Positions 9,683 through 18,924 are shown, numbered from the stretch's first letter. The stretch is 64,000 nucleotides of DNA from Verrucomicrobium spinosum DSM 4136 = JCM 18804 (GCF_000172155.1 NZ_ABIZ01000001.1:3257105-3321104), one strand, 5' to 3'. Made by a program: numbers and translations. Notes: a model not told the origin generated them from the sequence alone.

Positions 9683-10216
9683 ATGAGTGACGCGTACGAG
9701 TGGGCCGCCCGATTTGGCGAGATGTTCGTGAGCTGCTGCGACGAATACGAAGAGGGGAATACTGACTATGAAGCGTGGTTCGATGAGGAGGATCTGGCCA
9801 ACCTCAAGGCGATCGGCTGCAAACCCCGCGAGTTCTTTGACTTCGTGGAAGATTGCTGCGCCGCAGAGGGGCTGGAGCCGACGCCGGAGTCAGCCCTCCT
9901 CATTGCCGCAGCCCGGCGGGATTACTTTCTGATCGAGCAAAAAGGGCAGACCAGCTCTCACGTGGTGCCGCCTTCGGAACTCCCGGCCAAGACGGCGGAG
10001 CTGGACGGCATTCCCTGGTTGCCCCGTATTATCGCCAAGGCTGAAGCCAAGCTGCGCGGGGAGATGGATCCGGACACGATGTATTTCTGCGGCGGAGATC
10101 GTGCGTTTCTGAGCCGCCATCACCTGCATCCCGCAGATTTCCTACGGGTGGTATGGGCAGCCAAAGGGGACACCGCCCGCATTTTGGAATTTGTTAAAAC
10201 GGGCAAGTTTTTCTGA
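9683..10216 (+). CDS. DUF5069-like protein
   Basis: A 177-residue soluble protein without signal peptide. The C-terminal half (LPRIIAKAEAKLRGEMDPDT, YFCGGDRAFL, HHLHPADFLRVVW) resembles DUF5069 proteins, and the acidic N-terminal part is more variable. No catalytic motif is evident. It is followed by its own intrinsic terminator, so it is probably monocistronic. Function unknown. Confidence 0.65.
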   Translation: MSDAYEWAARFGEMFVSCCDEYEEGNTDYEAWFDEEDLANLKAIGCKPREFFDFVEDCCAAEGLEPTPESALLIAAARRDYFLIEQKGQTSSHVVPPSELPAKTAELDGIPWLPRIIAKAEAKLRGEMDPDTMYFCGGDRAFLSRHHLHPADFLRVVWAAKGDTARILEFVKTGKFF

Positions 10217-10225
10217 GGACGGAGC

Positions 10226-10258
10226 GGCAATGCGGGGCTAAAGCCTCATTGCCTTTTT
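10226..10258 (+). terminator. Intrinsic terminator after the DUF5069-like gene
   Basis: GGCAATG pairs with CATTGCC around an inner G/C-rich stem, followed by TTTTT. It lies 10 nt past the stop codon and just before kdsA. Confidence 0.75.
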
Positions 10259-10304
10259 CCTTCTCCTTCGTACAATCGGACCCACACTATCGCTCCCTTC
10301 TCCC

Positions 10305-11147
10305 TTGCCTGCTGACTTCATTTCCTCCCTCCCCGTCGTTGAAATTGGCCAAGGTGTGCGCTTTGACGGCGTGCGCCCCGTTTTTATCCTTGGCCCTTGC
10401 GTGATTGAAAGTGAGGACTTTATCTGGGACATGGCCCGGAAACTCAAAGTCATCGCTGATGGCCTGGGCATCCAATGGATCTTCAAGGCCAGCTATGACA
10501 AGGCCAACCGAAGCGCGGGCAGTAGCTACCGTGGGCTGGGTCTTGAAACGGGTTGTGGCATCCTGGGTGCCATTGGCAAAGAACTTGCAGTGCCGGTCAC
10601 GACGGATGTGCACAGTCCGGAGGAGGCGACCAAGGCGGCCGAGTGGATCGACTTTCTACAGATCCCGGCATTTCTCAGCCGTCAGACCGACCTCATTCTT
10701 GCCGCAGGTCGCACGGGCCGGGCGGTTAACGTGAAAAAGGGCCAGTTCATGGCTCCCTGGGATGTAAAGAACGTGGCCGACAAGCTCTTAAGCGTTGGCT
10801 GTGAAAATTTTACGTTTACTGAACGCGGAACGACCTTTGGTTATCAGAACCTCGTCGCCGATATGAGGTCGCTTTACTGGATGAGAGAACTTGGCTACAG
10901 AGCAGTGATGGATGCCACTCACTCCGTTCAGCGGCCTGGGGGACTGGGCACCGCTACTGGCGGTGATGGTAAACTAGCCCCCGTGCTCGCCCGTGCTGCT
11001 GTGGCTGCAGGATGTGATGGGGTTTTCCTTGAAACCCACATTAATCCCGCCGAAGCTTTTTCGGATGGGCCCAACCAGATTCCTCTGGCGGATCTCCCGG
11101 CGTTGATTCAACAACTGTTGCGAATCCATGAAATCGCCCGCGAATAA
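10305..11147 (+). CDS. kdsA: 3-deoxy-8-phosphooctulonate (KDO-8-P) synthase
   Basis: KdsA condenses phosphoenolpyruvate with arabinose-5-phosphate to give KDO-8-phosphate, the precursor of LPS inner-core KDO. The 280-residue sequence shows FILGPCVIESEDF, FKASYDKANRS, TDVHSPEEA, DFLQIPAFLSRQTDL, VKKGQFMAPWD, MDATHSVQRPGG and FLETHINPAEA, the standard DAHP-synthase-I/KdsA motifs. No ATG lies in frame near the 5' end, so TTG at 10305 is the likely start. The last 20 nt overlap the lptC-like gene, giving a KDO-plus-LPS-export operon. Confidence 0.95.
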   Translation: MPADFISSLPVVEIGQGVRFDGVRPVFILGPCVIESEDFIWDMARKLKVIADGLGIQWIFKASYDKANRSAGSSYRGLGLETGCGILGAIGKELAVPVTTDVHSPEEATKAAEWIDFLQIPAFLSRQTDLILAAGRTGRAVNVKKGQFMAPWDVKNVADKLLSVGCENFTFTERGTTFGYQNLVADMRSLYWMRELGYRAVMDATHSVQRPGGLGTATGGDGKLAPVLARAAVAAGCDGVFLETHINPAEAFSDGPNQIPLADLPALIQQLLRIHEIARE

Positions 11148-11964
11148 AGGCCCTCGTGTGTCTTGGCATCGTTCCTTGCTGCCGCGTGTGGCATGGCAGT
11201 TGCTGTTGCTGGGAACCATGCCGATGCTTGCCCAAGCCCAGAAGGGCGGGGAGAAGTCTCTGACTGGCGCTCCCGAGGGAGCGTCAGGTGTCGCTGCGGT
11301 AACGAATTCCCAGGGATTGGGGCCGTTTGGCCGGATGCTTCCGGTGGGGCAGCGGAATCTGGACGTGAAGATTCCCTCGTTTCGTGACGGTCGGCCCAAC
11401 TCGCTCATGCGTGCTGGCAGCATGACTCGCCTGGATGAGGACAACATGGCCATCGAGAAGATGGACATCCGGATGTTTGGCCCGACCAAGGACAGGGACG
11501 TGCGTGTGCAGTTGAAGACTGCCACCTATCACATGCCGAGCGCCACCCTGAGCAGTGAGCAGCGCAGCCGCATCAGCCGCGAAGACTTCCAGATGGAAGG
11601 GGACAGCATGGTTTTCGATACCAAGACCCAGCAGGGCAAGATGACCGGCAACGTGCGAATGGTCATTTTTGACACGGAAGCTTTTACCAATGGCGATGCA
11701 ATGAGCAATGCAGCCCCGGCACCCAATGGACAGCCCCTGGAAATGAGCCTGGACGAGGAGTCGGCCGAGGGGGGGGGCAGCGAGCCTGCTCCAAAGGTCT
11801 CCACCATGGACATTAATGCCAAGGCGGTGGAGCGGCCTTCTGCGTCCGCATCAGCAGGAGGCTTGCCTGTGCCTACGCCAGCTCCGCGTGAACCCGCTGC
11901 CGTTGTGCCCGTGCCCAAAGCTGAAGCTGTCCCAGCGGCTCCTCCAGGGGTACGTGCGAAATGA
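11128..11964 (+). CDS. lptC: LptC-like LPS export protein
   Basis: A 278-residue protein with an N-terminal hydrophobic segment (AWQLLLLGTMPMLAQAQ) acting as signal or anchor. A beta-rich middle follows (AIEKMDIRMFGPTKDRDVRV, ATYHMPSA, DFQMEGDSMVFDTKT, KMTGNVRMVIFD) of the kind found in OstA/LptC periplasmic domains, then a Pro/Ala-rich tail. Its place between kdsA and the lptA/lptB genes is the main reason for the LptC call. LptC links the inner-membrane LptBFG transporter to LptA. Sequence similarity to proteobacterial LptC is weak, so the call rests partly on context. Confidence 0.65.
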   Translation: MKSPANKGPRVSWHRSLLPRVAWQLLLLGTMPMLAQAQKGGEKSLTGAPEGASGVAAVTNSQGLGPFGRMLPVGQRNLDVKIPSFRDGRPNSLMRAGSMTRLDEDNMAIEKMDIRMFGPTKDRDVRVQLKTATYHMPSATLSSEQRSRISREDFQMEGDSMVFDTKTQQGKMTGNVRMVIFDTEAFTNGDAMSNAAPAPNGQPLEMSLDEESAEGGGSEPAPKVSTMDINAKAVERPSASASAGGLPVPTPAPREPAAVVPVPKAEAVPAAPPGVRAK

Positions 11965-12053
11965 GGTGCCCCAGCCTGCCGCTCCTTGCACACAAACTCC
12001 TGACCAGTGATTTTTGTTTCTCTCCGCGAATGATCCCACTCCGCACGCCTCCC

Positions 12054-13163
12054 ATGAAAACACTTTGGACGATGATCGGCCTCGCCGCCCTTTCGCAGGG
12101 GCTGCTGGCCCAGACCAACCGAACCCCGGGTTCCGCCTCAGGGAGCCGGGATGAGGCCGCCAATGCTCTGGCCGAGGCCAACCGCGTGCTGGAGCGGGCC
12201 CGTGCCAGTGGCCAGACTGAACTCCAGCGCCGGACCCGTGAGCAGGCTGCCGATAACGGTCGCATGGAAAAGCTCATGGCGGAGGCCAAGTCGAATGTAG
12301 CTCCCTCGAACCAAGCGCCTGAAAAAGCGCGTGTGGCCCAGTCGGATGCGCGGTTGAGCCAGGCGATCTCCACCATCTCGCCAGAAGGCAAGGCTCTTTT
12401 GGCGCAGAATGAGGCGGTCATCCCCACGCTGAGGGTGCCTGACCCGGTGCAGCCGCGTGCCGTCGCGACGAAGCCTTCAGTACTGACCGCAGACGGTCCA
12501 GGACCCAAGCCGCAGCCGCTCAAAGCCACTCCTTTGACGCCCGTGGCGAAGAAGGCTCCGGAGCAGACCACGATCACGGCCACAGGACCCGATTCGGCCA
12601 GCTTCTTCGATGGAAGCCAGTCCATGGGCGTGTTCACAGGCGATGTAGAAGTGACGCACCCGCAGTTCCATCTGACCTGCGACACCCTTGAGGTTTACAT
12701 GGTGAAGGATGCTGACAAAAAGGAGGCGAAGCCTGCCGCAACGGGGGCCACCGCAGGACAACTCGCCAAAGAAGGTGCTGCTGGCAAGTCAGGCTCCGTC
12801 AGTGAGTCCACTGACAACAGCAATATCAAGCAGGCGATTGCCAAGGGGCGCAAGGTCGTCATCAACAAACTCAGCGACACTGGTGAGATGCAGATTGGCA
12901 CGTGCCGCCACGCCACCTTTGTCGGTTCCACGGGGGATATGATCATGCGCGACTATCCGCAGGTGCAAAAAGGCACCAACTTGATCCTGGCAACCGATCC
13001 TTCTACAACGATCACCATCCTCAACAATGGACAGCTCAAGGTAAACGGCCCTGCAACCACCAAGATCATCCAGCAAGAGGAGAAGAAGAAACCGGCTGCC
13101 GCCGCTGCGGTTCCCGGTGCCACCACACCCACTCTCAGCAAGCCCCAAGGAGCACCACAGTGA
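12054..13163 (+). CDS. lptA: LptA-like (OstA domain) periplasmic LPS-transport protein
   Basis: From ATG 12054 the product has 369 residues with a clean signal peptide (MKTLWTMIGLAALSQGLLAQ). After a long Ala/Gln-rich helical linker, the OstA-type domain starts near residue 170: SASFFDGSQSMGVFTGDVEV, LTCDTLEVYM, ARGRKVVINK-like text and MIMRDYPQVQKGTNLI. LptA polymerises into the periplasmic bridge that carries LPS to the outer membrane. An upstream ATG at 11961 overlaps the lptC stop (ATGA) and could be used, but would bury the signal peptide. The gene ends overlapping lptB. Confidence 0.75.
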   Translation: MKTLWTMIGLAALSQGLLAQTNRTPGSASGSRDEAANALAEANRVLERARASGQTELQRRTREQAADNGRMEKLMAEAKSNVAPSNQAPEKARVAQSDARLSQAISTISPEGKALLAQNEAVIPTLRVPDPVQPRAVATKPSVLTADGPGPKPQPLKATPLTPVAKKAPEQTTITATGPDSASFFDGSQSMGVFTGDVEVTHPQFHLTCDTLEVYMVKDADKKEAKPAATGATAGQLAKEGAAGKSGSVSESTDNSNIKQAIAKGRKVVINKLSDTGEMQIGTCRHATFVGSTGDMIMRDYPQVQKGTNLILATDPSTTITILNNGQLKVNGPATTKIIQQEEKKKPAAAAAVPGATTPTLSKPQGAPQ

Positions 13164-14038
13164 GGAAAAAAGGGAAGATAAAGCTGCCTGAGCCCAGAAA
13201 CTCCGGCCAGCAAGGCATTGATGAACTGGATCTCGGGGAGACCGGAGAAACCTCCGATCAGGAAGAGGACTTTTTCGCCCGTCAGCAGGAGAATTTTGAC
13301 ACCTCTGCAAACGGTGAAGTTCTCCTCTTTACTCGCGGTCTGAAAAAGGTCTATGATGGGCGCACTGTGGTAAATGGCGTGGATATTGAAGTCCGTCGTG
13401 GCGAGATTGTGGGCTTACTTGGTCCCAACGGCGCGGGCAAAACCACCTCATTCTATATGATTGTGGGCCTGGTGCAGCCCAACGATGGCAAGGTCTTCTT
13501 CGATGGCCTGGACACCACGAACGAGCCCATGTTCAAGCGGGCTCGTCTCGGGATGGGGTATCTGCCGCAGGAAGAGTCTATTTTTCGAAAGCTTTCGGTG
13601 AGGGAAAACATCCTTGCCGTCATGGAGACGCAAAATTACACGCCCGAAGAACGGGAAATGCAGTGCCAGCAACTCATGGAGAAGTTCGGCATTGACCACG
13701 TGGCGGACAACTTGGCGCTCACTCTCTCCGGTGGCGAAAAGCGCCGTCTCACCATTGCCCGGTCCCTCGTGACCGAGCCTAAACTCATCATGCTCGACGA
13801 ACCGTTCTCAGGGGTTGACCCTCTGGCGGTGGAGGATATCCAGAAGATCATCCTCATGCTCAAAAGCGTCGGGCTGGCCATTCTCATCACGGATCACAAC
13901 GTTCGTGAAACCCTCGGGATCGTGGACCGCGCCTACCTCATTCATGAGGGTCGCGTGCTGCTTCACGGCACCCGGGACGAGATCGTCAACAATCCCCTGG
14001 CAAGGGAGCGATACCTTGGCGAAAACTTCAGTATGTAA
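13160..14038 (+). CDS. lptB: LPS export ABC transporter ATP-binding protein
   Basis: The 292-residue ATPase has Walker A GPNGAGKTTS, signature LSGGEKRR, Walker B LIMLDEPFSGVDPLA and the switch His in ITDHNVRE; the last three are classic LptB text. LptB powers LPS extraction by LptFG. The start is GTG 13160, whose TG overlaps the TGA of lptA, so translation is probably coupled. It is about 50 residues longer than usual LptB because of an acidic N-terminal extension (FFARQQENFD region) before the first strand. Confidence 0.93.
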   Translation: MRKKGKIKLPEPRNSGQQGIDELDLGETGETSDQEEDFFARQQENFDTSANGEVLLFTRGLKKVYDGRTVVNGVDIEVRRGEIVGLLGPNGAGKTTSFYMIVGLVQPNDGKVFFDGLDTTNEPMFKRARLGMGYLPQEESIFRKLSVRENILAVMETQNYTPEEREMQCQQLMEKFGIDHVADNLALTLSGGEKRRLTIARSLVTEPKLIMLDEPFSGVDPLAVEDIQKIILMLKSVGLAILITDHNVRETLGIVDRAYLIHEGRVLLHGTRDEIVNNPLARERYLGENFSM

Positions 14039-14075
14039 AATAACACCACCCATCATGTGGATGGTGGAAACCCAC

Positions 14076-14082
14076 AAGGAGG
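14076..14082 (+). promoter_or_regulatory. Strong Shine-Dalgarno that fixes the hpf start
   Basis: AAGGAGG lies 7 nt before ATG 14090. The frame remains open upstream to 14057, but this site shows that translation begins at MQVHNVNLP. Confidence 0.8.
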
Positions 14083-14089
14083 AACAACC

Positions 14090-14689
14090 ATGCAAGTGCA
14101 TAACGTAAACCTGCCCATCACCGTAACGGGACGCCACGTCAGTGTGACTGAGTCCATGCGTGAGTATGCCCAGAAGAAGATCGAGAACCTCCACCTCGAC
14201 TACCCGCGAATCATCGACGCCAAGGTGATTCTCGACGTCGAAAAGAAAGAGCGACAAAAAGCCGAGATCATCCTCCACTGCGCGAACCACATCACCATTG
14301 AGGTGGACAGCGTCAGCAGTGACATCTACGCCAGCATTGATGAGAGCATCTCCAAGCTGGCGCGCAGGATGCGGAAGTACAAGACCCGTCTCCTCAAGAC
14401 CCATCACCGCCCGCGCAATGGATCCATCAAGCATCTGGCGGAGCACGTTTTCCAGGAAGTTGACCTTCACAAGACTGAGCACGATCAGATCGAGCCGGTC
14501 ATCATCCATCGCGAGAACTTCCGCATGAAGCCTCTCTTCCCGGATGAGGCCATCATGGATCTGGAGCTCAGTGAGCGTCCGTTCGTGGTGTTCCAGAATG
14601 CCCACAGCAATCGTCTCGCCATTCTCTTCCGTCGCAAGGACGGTGAGTACGGCATGATCGAACCCGACGCCACCAGCCAGGCGGCGTAG
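14090..14689 (+). CDS. hpf: Ribosome hibernation promoting factor, long form
   Basis: The 199-residue protein has the N-terminal S30AE/RaiA domain (VTGRHVSVTESMREYAQKKI) that occupies the mRNA/tRNA path of the small subunit. It also has the C-terminal dimerisation domain (FRMKPLFPDEAIMDLELSER, FVVFQNAHSNRLAILFRRKD, YGMIEP) of long HPF, which pairs 70S ribosomes into 100S. It lies 51 nt after lptB, a neighbour arrangement common with lpt genes, although no rpoN intervenes here. A strong terminator follows. Confidence 0.95.
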   Translation: MQVHNVNLPITVTGRHVSVTESMREYAQKKIENLHLDYPRIIDAKVILDVEKKERQKAEIILHCANHITIEVDSVSSDIYASIDESISKLARRMRKYKTRLLKTHHRPRNGSIKHLAEHVFQEVDLHKTEHDQIEPVIIHRENFRMKPLFPDEAIMDLELSERPFVVFQNAHSNRLAILFRRKDGEYGMIEPDATSQAA

Positions 14690-14719
14690 GTTGCCTTGTG
14701 GCAATCTGATCTTCCAGTC

Positions 14720-14751
14720 GAACGGCGGCCTGCGGGCCGCCGTTCTTGTTC
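14720..14751 (+). terminator. Intrinsic terminator of the kdsA-lpt-hpf cluster
   Basis: A 12-nt arm GAACGGCGGCCT pairs almost perfectly with GGGCCGCCGTTC around a TGC loop, followed by a T-rich tail. It lies 31 nt after the hpf stop. Confidence 0.9.
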
Positions 14752-15029
14752 TAGGGGGGGTGGAGAAGCCCGGGGGCCGGGAGATGAGGTCCGTTTCCTG
14801 AAACCACCATCTCCGTCGCATGGTGAGCACGGGTAGGAAGGAGTGACACGGCCAGATCTATCCGAGCACGCTCCATAGGGCGGATGGTTTTTATCCCTCC
14901 GTTTCACCAAGCCGGTTGGCGCAACCAGATTACGCCGCAGCTGGGAGTTTCAAGGTAGTGACAGGCTTTTGCCTGCCTACGGAAGATGTGGATAGTACGA
15001 CTGAAGTGCTGACGTTTTGCGCGACTCCG
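14752..15029. other. Intergenic region between hpf and prsW-like gene
   Basis: No coding signal was found. The only structure noted is a GGAGATG/CATCTCC inverted pair around 14779-14813. The genes on both sides converge here. Confidence 0.4.
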
Positions 15030-16676
15030 TTACCTTCTGATTTCATTGAACTCGTGCTGGTAAATCAGGGCCACGGGCACCAGGGCGATTGCTTGGGCGA
15101 GCGTTTCCGTGATGCCTGAGAGGCTCTGCATGTGGAGAACGGAGGGAATCATGAGTACACCCACCAGCAGAGCGGCACCGAACCAGAAGACGCAGGTGCG
15201 GGAGATCGGGCTGCCGGAGGCGCTTGGCTCATTGTCATCATGCAGCATCTGGAAATACATCCTGGCCGACAGGGCCACGATGATGATTTGCGCAATGTTG
15301 ATTTCCCACCTCATTCCAATTTCGCTGCCGGCGAAGTTATACAAGCCGTGGGCCGTGCTGACACCGAGAAATGCGAGCAGGAAATTGGTCGCATGATGAA
15401 AGCGGCTGCGGACGAGTATGAAGAGGTGATAGCCGAGGATGCCGGTGAGAGAGAAGTGGATGACATTGGCGGTGAGCAGTCGTACCATGGCCACCTGGGC
15501 GTTGTGATCTGTGAAGTAGGCGATGTTCTCGTTCAGCGCAAAACCCAGGCCGACGCACCCGGCTGTCAAAGCAGCCTGACGGGCGGAGCGAGCCCTTGTC
15601 AGCACAGGCAGAAACAGGGTGAAGAGCAGCAACTTGCAGGCTTCCTCAGGCATGCCGACATAGAGGACCCAGTGAACCATTTGTTTGGTCGCGTTGTCCT
15701 CAGGGTTGGGGACGGGGGCGTATTCCAGTGAGATCTGCAGCCAGTGCAGAAGCATGACGCTCATCACACCGGCGAACAACGGCAGCAAGTACCGCAGCCA
15801 ACGATGGGGATCGAGCCGGCCGGAGTGGACCAAGATGAGGTACCAGATGGCGGCGGCGAACAAGGCGAGGGAGACGGCGGAGGCCTTGGACCAGCGAGCC
15901 AGCTCCAGTACCACCGTGGCCTTGAAGGCCAGTCCCTGGTCATTCAGTTGGTTGGCCAGTTCCCTGAGCTGGGCGGCGTTGGCCTCTGCAATCACCATGG
16001 GGTTCGATGCCAGTTCGTGCAGTGCCTCCAGATCATTTTCCTGGAGTGCGAGCTGTAGGGCTTTGCGCCGAGGGTGCCTTGCATCCACATACTGGCACTC
16101 CTGCAAATAGAAGGGAATGGCCTTCGCGGGCTGGTGGGCAAAGTAGTAGAAGTCTCCCAGAAACTCCCCAGCATGACGAACGGCGGGGCGTTGGTTTGCG
16201 GCCTGGATCAGAAGCTCGCGCTCGGCGCTTGCATCCATGTCTGGTGTCGCAAACAGGCAGCGCACATACGCGCTAAAGAGGGGAAAAGCATCCGCTGAGG
16301 AGGCGTGCTTGCGCACGACCGGTTCCAGTTCCATCTCGCCCAGTTTCAACGCCACAGGATCGAACGCCGGGCGATGGCGTGGCTCGGTGTCGGCGAGAAT
16401 GGCGGCGGTTTGTCGAATCCAAGTGGAGAACCGGTCGGGCTGGGGATCGGCCACGAGTTGCAGACGATGGAACTCTTCGAACATCTGCGCATCTTCTTCC
16501 GCCGCCGTTGCCATTGCAGGTGGAGCACTGGCGGTGCGGGCGACGTGAACGAAGGCGGCCAGCAGGGCAAAAATGCCTAGAATGATGAGCACCCCCTTGA
16601 TGAGGAACCGACGGTCACGAGTAAGATGGAACGCACGGGCACGCCAGGGGCGGGAAGAAATGGAAGGGAGCGCCAT
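15030..16676 (-). CDS. PrsW-family intramembrane metalloprotease with long N-terminal domain
   Basis: The protein has 548 residues. After one N-terminal TM segment comes a soluble helical, TPR-like region (about 45-245), then about eight membrane segments. Seen PrsW/CAAX-like motifs are VGMPEEACKLLLF (the EExxK-type pair), GLGFALNENIAYF and NVIHFSLTGILGYH, the expected metal ligands. PrsW proteases cleave anti-sigma factors within the membrane in Bacillus; the substrate here is unknown. The extra N-terminal domain is not part of the classical protein. No downstream partner is obvious. Confidence 0.8.
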   Translation of the reverse strand: MALPSISSRPWRARAFHLTRDRRFLIKGVLIILGIFALLAAFVHVARTASAPPAMATAAEEDAQMFEEFHRLQLVADPQPDRFSTWIRQTAAILADTEPRHRPAFDPVALKLGEMELEPVVRKHASSADAFPLFSAYVRCLFATPDMDASAERELLIQAANQRPAVRHAGEFLGDFYYFAHQPAKAIPFYLQECQYVDARHPRRKALQLALQENDLEALHELASNPMVIAEANAAQLRELANQLNDQGLAFKATVVLELARWSKASAVSLALFAAAIWYLILVHSGRLDPHRWLRYLLPLFAGVMSVMLLHWLQISLEYAPVPNPEDNATKQMVHWVLYVGMPEEACKLLLFTLFLPVLTRARSARQAALTAGCVGLGFALNENIAYFTDHNAQVAMVRLLTANVIHFSLTGILGYHLFILVRSRFHHATNFLLAFLGVSTAHGLYNFAGSEIGMRWEINIAQIIIVALSARMYFQMLHDDNEPSASGSPISRTCVFWFGAALLVGVLMIPSVLHMQSLSGITETLAQAIALVPVALIYQHEFNEIRR

Positions 16677-17105
16677 GCTGCTACCAAAGCCTGCCCCGGG
16701 CGGAAGTCATCCAGCCATTTTGAAAAGCCGGGCGTCGCCTACGGGAAAGTGAGGTGCCAGGGAACTTGGGCTGCCTCAGGCGGACTGCTACGACTTCTGC
16801 GGAGTGGTTTGTTATCCCTCACCTACCCCACGGAGGCTCGCTGAAGGCTCGCCAACGTGGGGCTTATGGGCGCAACCTCTTCGCGGAAGAGCTTCGTCTG
16901 AGCCTCAACACTGTTCCCGATTCCAATCAGCTTTTGACGCTGTAGGGCGAGGCCCCGCTTGCGTCGCGTGGGTACTGAGGTGGCATGCGTGTTACGTTAA
17001 ACGGCCAGACATGCTTCAATTACGCCGCCCTCAAAACAGCGGCTCAATGAAGCGGCCGGATTGAGGTGTCACTTTCCTCAAACCGTCAGGCCGGCATGGG
17101 ATGGC
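16677..17105. other. Intergenic region upstream of prsW-like gene
   Basis: About 430 bp without a credible gene. It holds the inverted repeat CCCCACG (16826-16832) and CGTGGGG (16856-16862), with a direct repeat GGCTCGC inside the loop. The regulatory region of the prsW-like gene should lie here, but I could not pick a confident promoter. Confidence 0.4.
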
Positions 17106-18116
17106 TCAATACCACTCACCAAGAATGAAATCCGAAATGCGCCGAATATCCCGGATGGCAACGGCCTGGTCGGCCTCGCCTTCTTCCTCGGAAAAATCGA
17201 GGCGTGGGGCGATGCGTCTGCCCTTCCACACCCGGGCATTTGGATTGTAGGGTCCGACCTGGCGGGGATTGCTCCAGGTATGGATGGCGAGCGTCCGCGC
17301 CTGGAGAGCGGCAGCCATGTGCATGGGCCCGCTGTCCACGCTGACACAGGCGTGCGAATGGCGCAGCAGCCAGATGAGCTCCTCCAGCGTGGTCTGGTTG
17401 ATCAGGGAGGTGACGTGATTTCCGTGAATCTGGGCTGGGTTGGCGTACTTGCCAGCGAGTACCACCGGGTGAGGTGCCAGGCAATCGCACAGGGCCTGGA
17501 TGGCCTCTGTGGTGAGGGACTTGCCATCGCCACGTGAATAGGGGTGCAGTACGAGGAATTTGCCCTCCTTTGGAGCATTTGCCGGAGCGGTGCCGATCGG
17601 CAGGGTGAAGCTGATGTCCTCCGCAGGGGTCGGGATGCCCAGGGCGCTCACCAGCGTCAGATAACGGTCCACGGCGTGAGCCTTGGGATCGACGTCCACC
17701 ACATGCTTGTAGAAGAAGGTGGCTCCTTCACGGGCGTCCGAAAGGCCGACGATGGGCTTCACTCCTCGCACCTGGCAGATGAGGGCGCTCCGGAGCAGGC
17801 CTTGAAAATCGAGCGCGATCTCCGGTTTCTCGCGAGTGCTGGTATGCAGGCTTCTCGCCCAGCCAAAGAGCTTGGGGAAGGTGCTGATCCGGCCAAACTG
17901 GCTGCGGGGGAAGGGGATGATCTCTGAGATGTCCGGATTGCCTTCCAGCAGGGGCATCCACTCGGGATTGCACACCCAGCGGATGAGGAGTTCAGGATGC
18001 GCTTTCTTTAGAAACCGGGCCGCAGGCAGGGTGTGTACAATGTCTCCCAGCGAGCTGGGTTTCACCAGAAAGACCGACTTGTACTGCGCCAGATCCGGGA
18101 ACGGCTCAACCATCAT
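17106..18116 (-). CDS. ADP-heptose:LPS heptosyltransferase family protein (GT9)
   Basis: A 336-residue GT-B enzyme with FLVKPSSLGDIVHTLPAARF at the N-terminus, the hallmark of GT9 heptosyltransferases. A second Rossmann half (FLVLHPYSRGDGKSL, VDSGPMHMAAAL, LAIHTWSNPRQVGPYN) holds the nucleotide-sugar site. Family members add heptose to the LPS inner core (WaaC-like); the exact step cannot be assigned. Start ATG 18116 overlaps the stop of the metallophosphoesterase gene by ATGA, so they are probably co-translated. Confidence 0.88.
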   Translation of the reverse strand: MMVEPFPDLAQYKSVFLVKPSSLGDIVHTLPAARFLKKAHPELLIRWVCNPEWMPLLEGNPDISEIIPFPRSQFGRISTFPKLFGWARSLHTSTREKPEIALDFQGLLRSALICQVRGVKPIVGLSDAREGATFFYKHVVDVDPKAHAVDRYLTLVSALGIPTPAEDISFTLPIGTAPANAPKEGKFLVLHPYSRGDGKSLTTEAIQALCDCLAPHPVVLAGKYANPAQIHGNHVTSLINQTTLEELIWLLRHSHACVSVDSGPMHMAAALQARTLAIHTWSNPRQVGPYNPNARVWKGRRIAPRLDFSEEEGEADQAVAIRDIRRISDFILGEWY

Positions 18117-18835
18117 CTTCCGAGGGCAAGGCGTTCCGCCAGTATGGGGGGCAGTCCGGCGTCGCAAATCTTCTGCTGCGCGGTGCGCAAGTCGTACTCC
18201 AGCCGACGGATGCTGACCGTCTGTTTCTCGACATCGTACACGGCGTAGGAGGACCGCCAGTCACCGTCGCGAGGCTGGCCCACAGAACCTACATTGATAA
18301 AATACTTCACGCCGCGGCGCAGGGTCGCGTCCGTCTCGCGCAGGCAGCGGACAGTGTCGTCCTTCTCATACACCCGGGGTGCGTGAGTGTGCCCGTAGAA
18401 GCAGAGCTGCGTGAACTGGTAGCTGAAGCTTGCCATCGCATCGAAGCGATTGGTCACATAAGCCCAGCTGCCGGGAGAATCGAGGGTGGCGTGGACGATG
18501 GTGAAGTCCCGCACCTGGCGCACCAGCTTCAGGTCCCGCAACCACTGCTTCTGGTCAGGGGTAAGTTTCTGTCGGGTCCACAGCAGGGCGCTCTCCGCGA
18601 GGGGATTGAGCTCGTCGAGGGTGCGGTCCTGAGTGGCTTCTTCGTCGTGGTTGCCTTTGACTACAGGGCAGTTGAGCGCCTTGACGTACTCCAGGCATTC
18701 GCTCGGATTGGCGTTGTAGCCGACAATGTCCCCGACGCAAACATAGTGGGTGCACTCCTGCTCCTGAGCGTCACCCATGACGGTCATCAGGGCTTCCCAG
18801 TTGGCATGAATGTCTCCGAAGATGGCGTAACGCAT
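18113..18835 (-). CDS. Calcineurin-like metallophosphoesterase (YfcE/MJ0936-type)
   Basis: The 240-residue protein shows GDIHANWEAL (first metal motif), VCVGDIVGYN, VVKGNHDEEA (GNHE/D block), TIVHATLDSPGSW and FYGHTHAPRV (GHTH block), the complete metallophosphatase signature. INVGSVGQPRDGD near the end is typical of YfcE-like phosphodiesterases. Substrate unknown. It precedes and overlaps the heptosyltransferase gene. Confidence 0.88.
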   Translation of the reverse strand: MRYAIFGDIHANWEALMTVMGDAQEQECTHYVCVGDIVGYNANPSECLEYVKALNCPVVKGNHDEEATQDRTLDELNPLAESALLWTRQKLTPDQKQWLRDLKLVRQVRDFTIVHATLDSPGSWAYVTNRFDAMASFSYQFTQLCFYGHTHAPRVYEKDDTVRCLRETDATLRRGVKYFINVGSVGQPRDGDWRSSYAVYDVEKQTVSIRRLEYDLRTAQQKICDAGLPPILAERLALGR

Positions 18836-18924
18836 GGAAGATGGCGAAGTCTAAACGTGGCGCGGACCGGGTTCAGGTCAAGCACTCGTAGCAGTCTGTG
18901 GAGGAAAAATGCTCTCCGGAGGGA

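Noticed and set aside
13808-14830. A 340-codon minus-strand frame across lptB and hpf
   Set aside because: Overlaps two well-supported genes and the hpf terminator.
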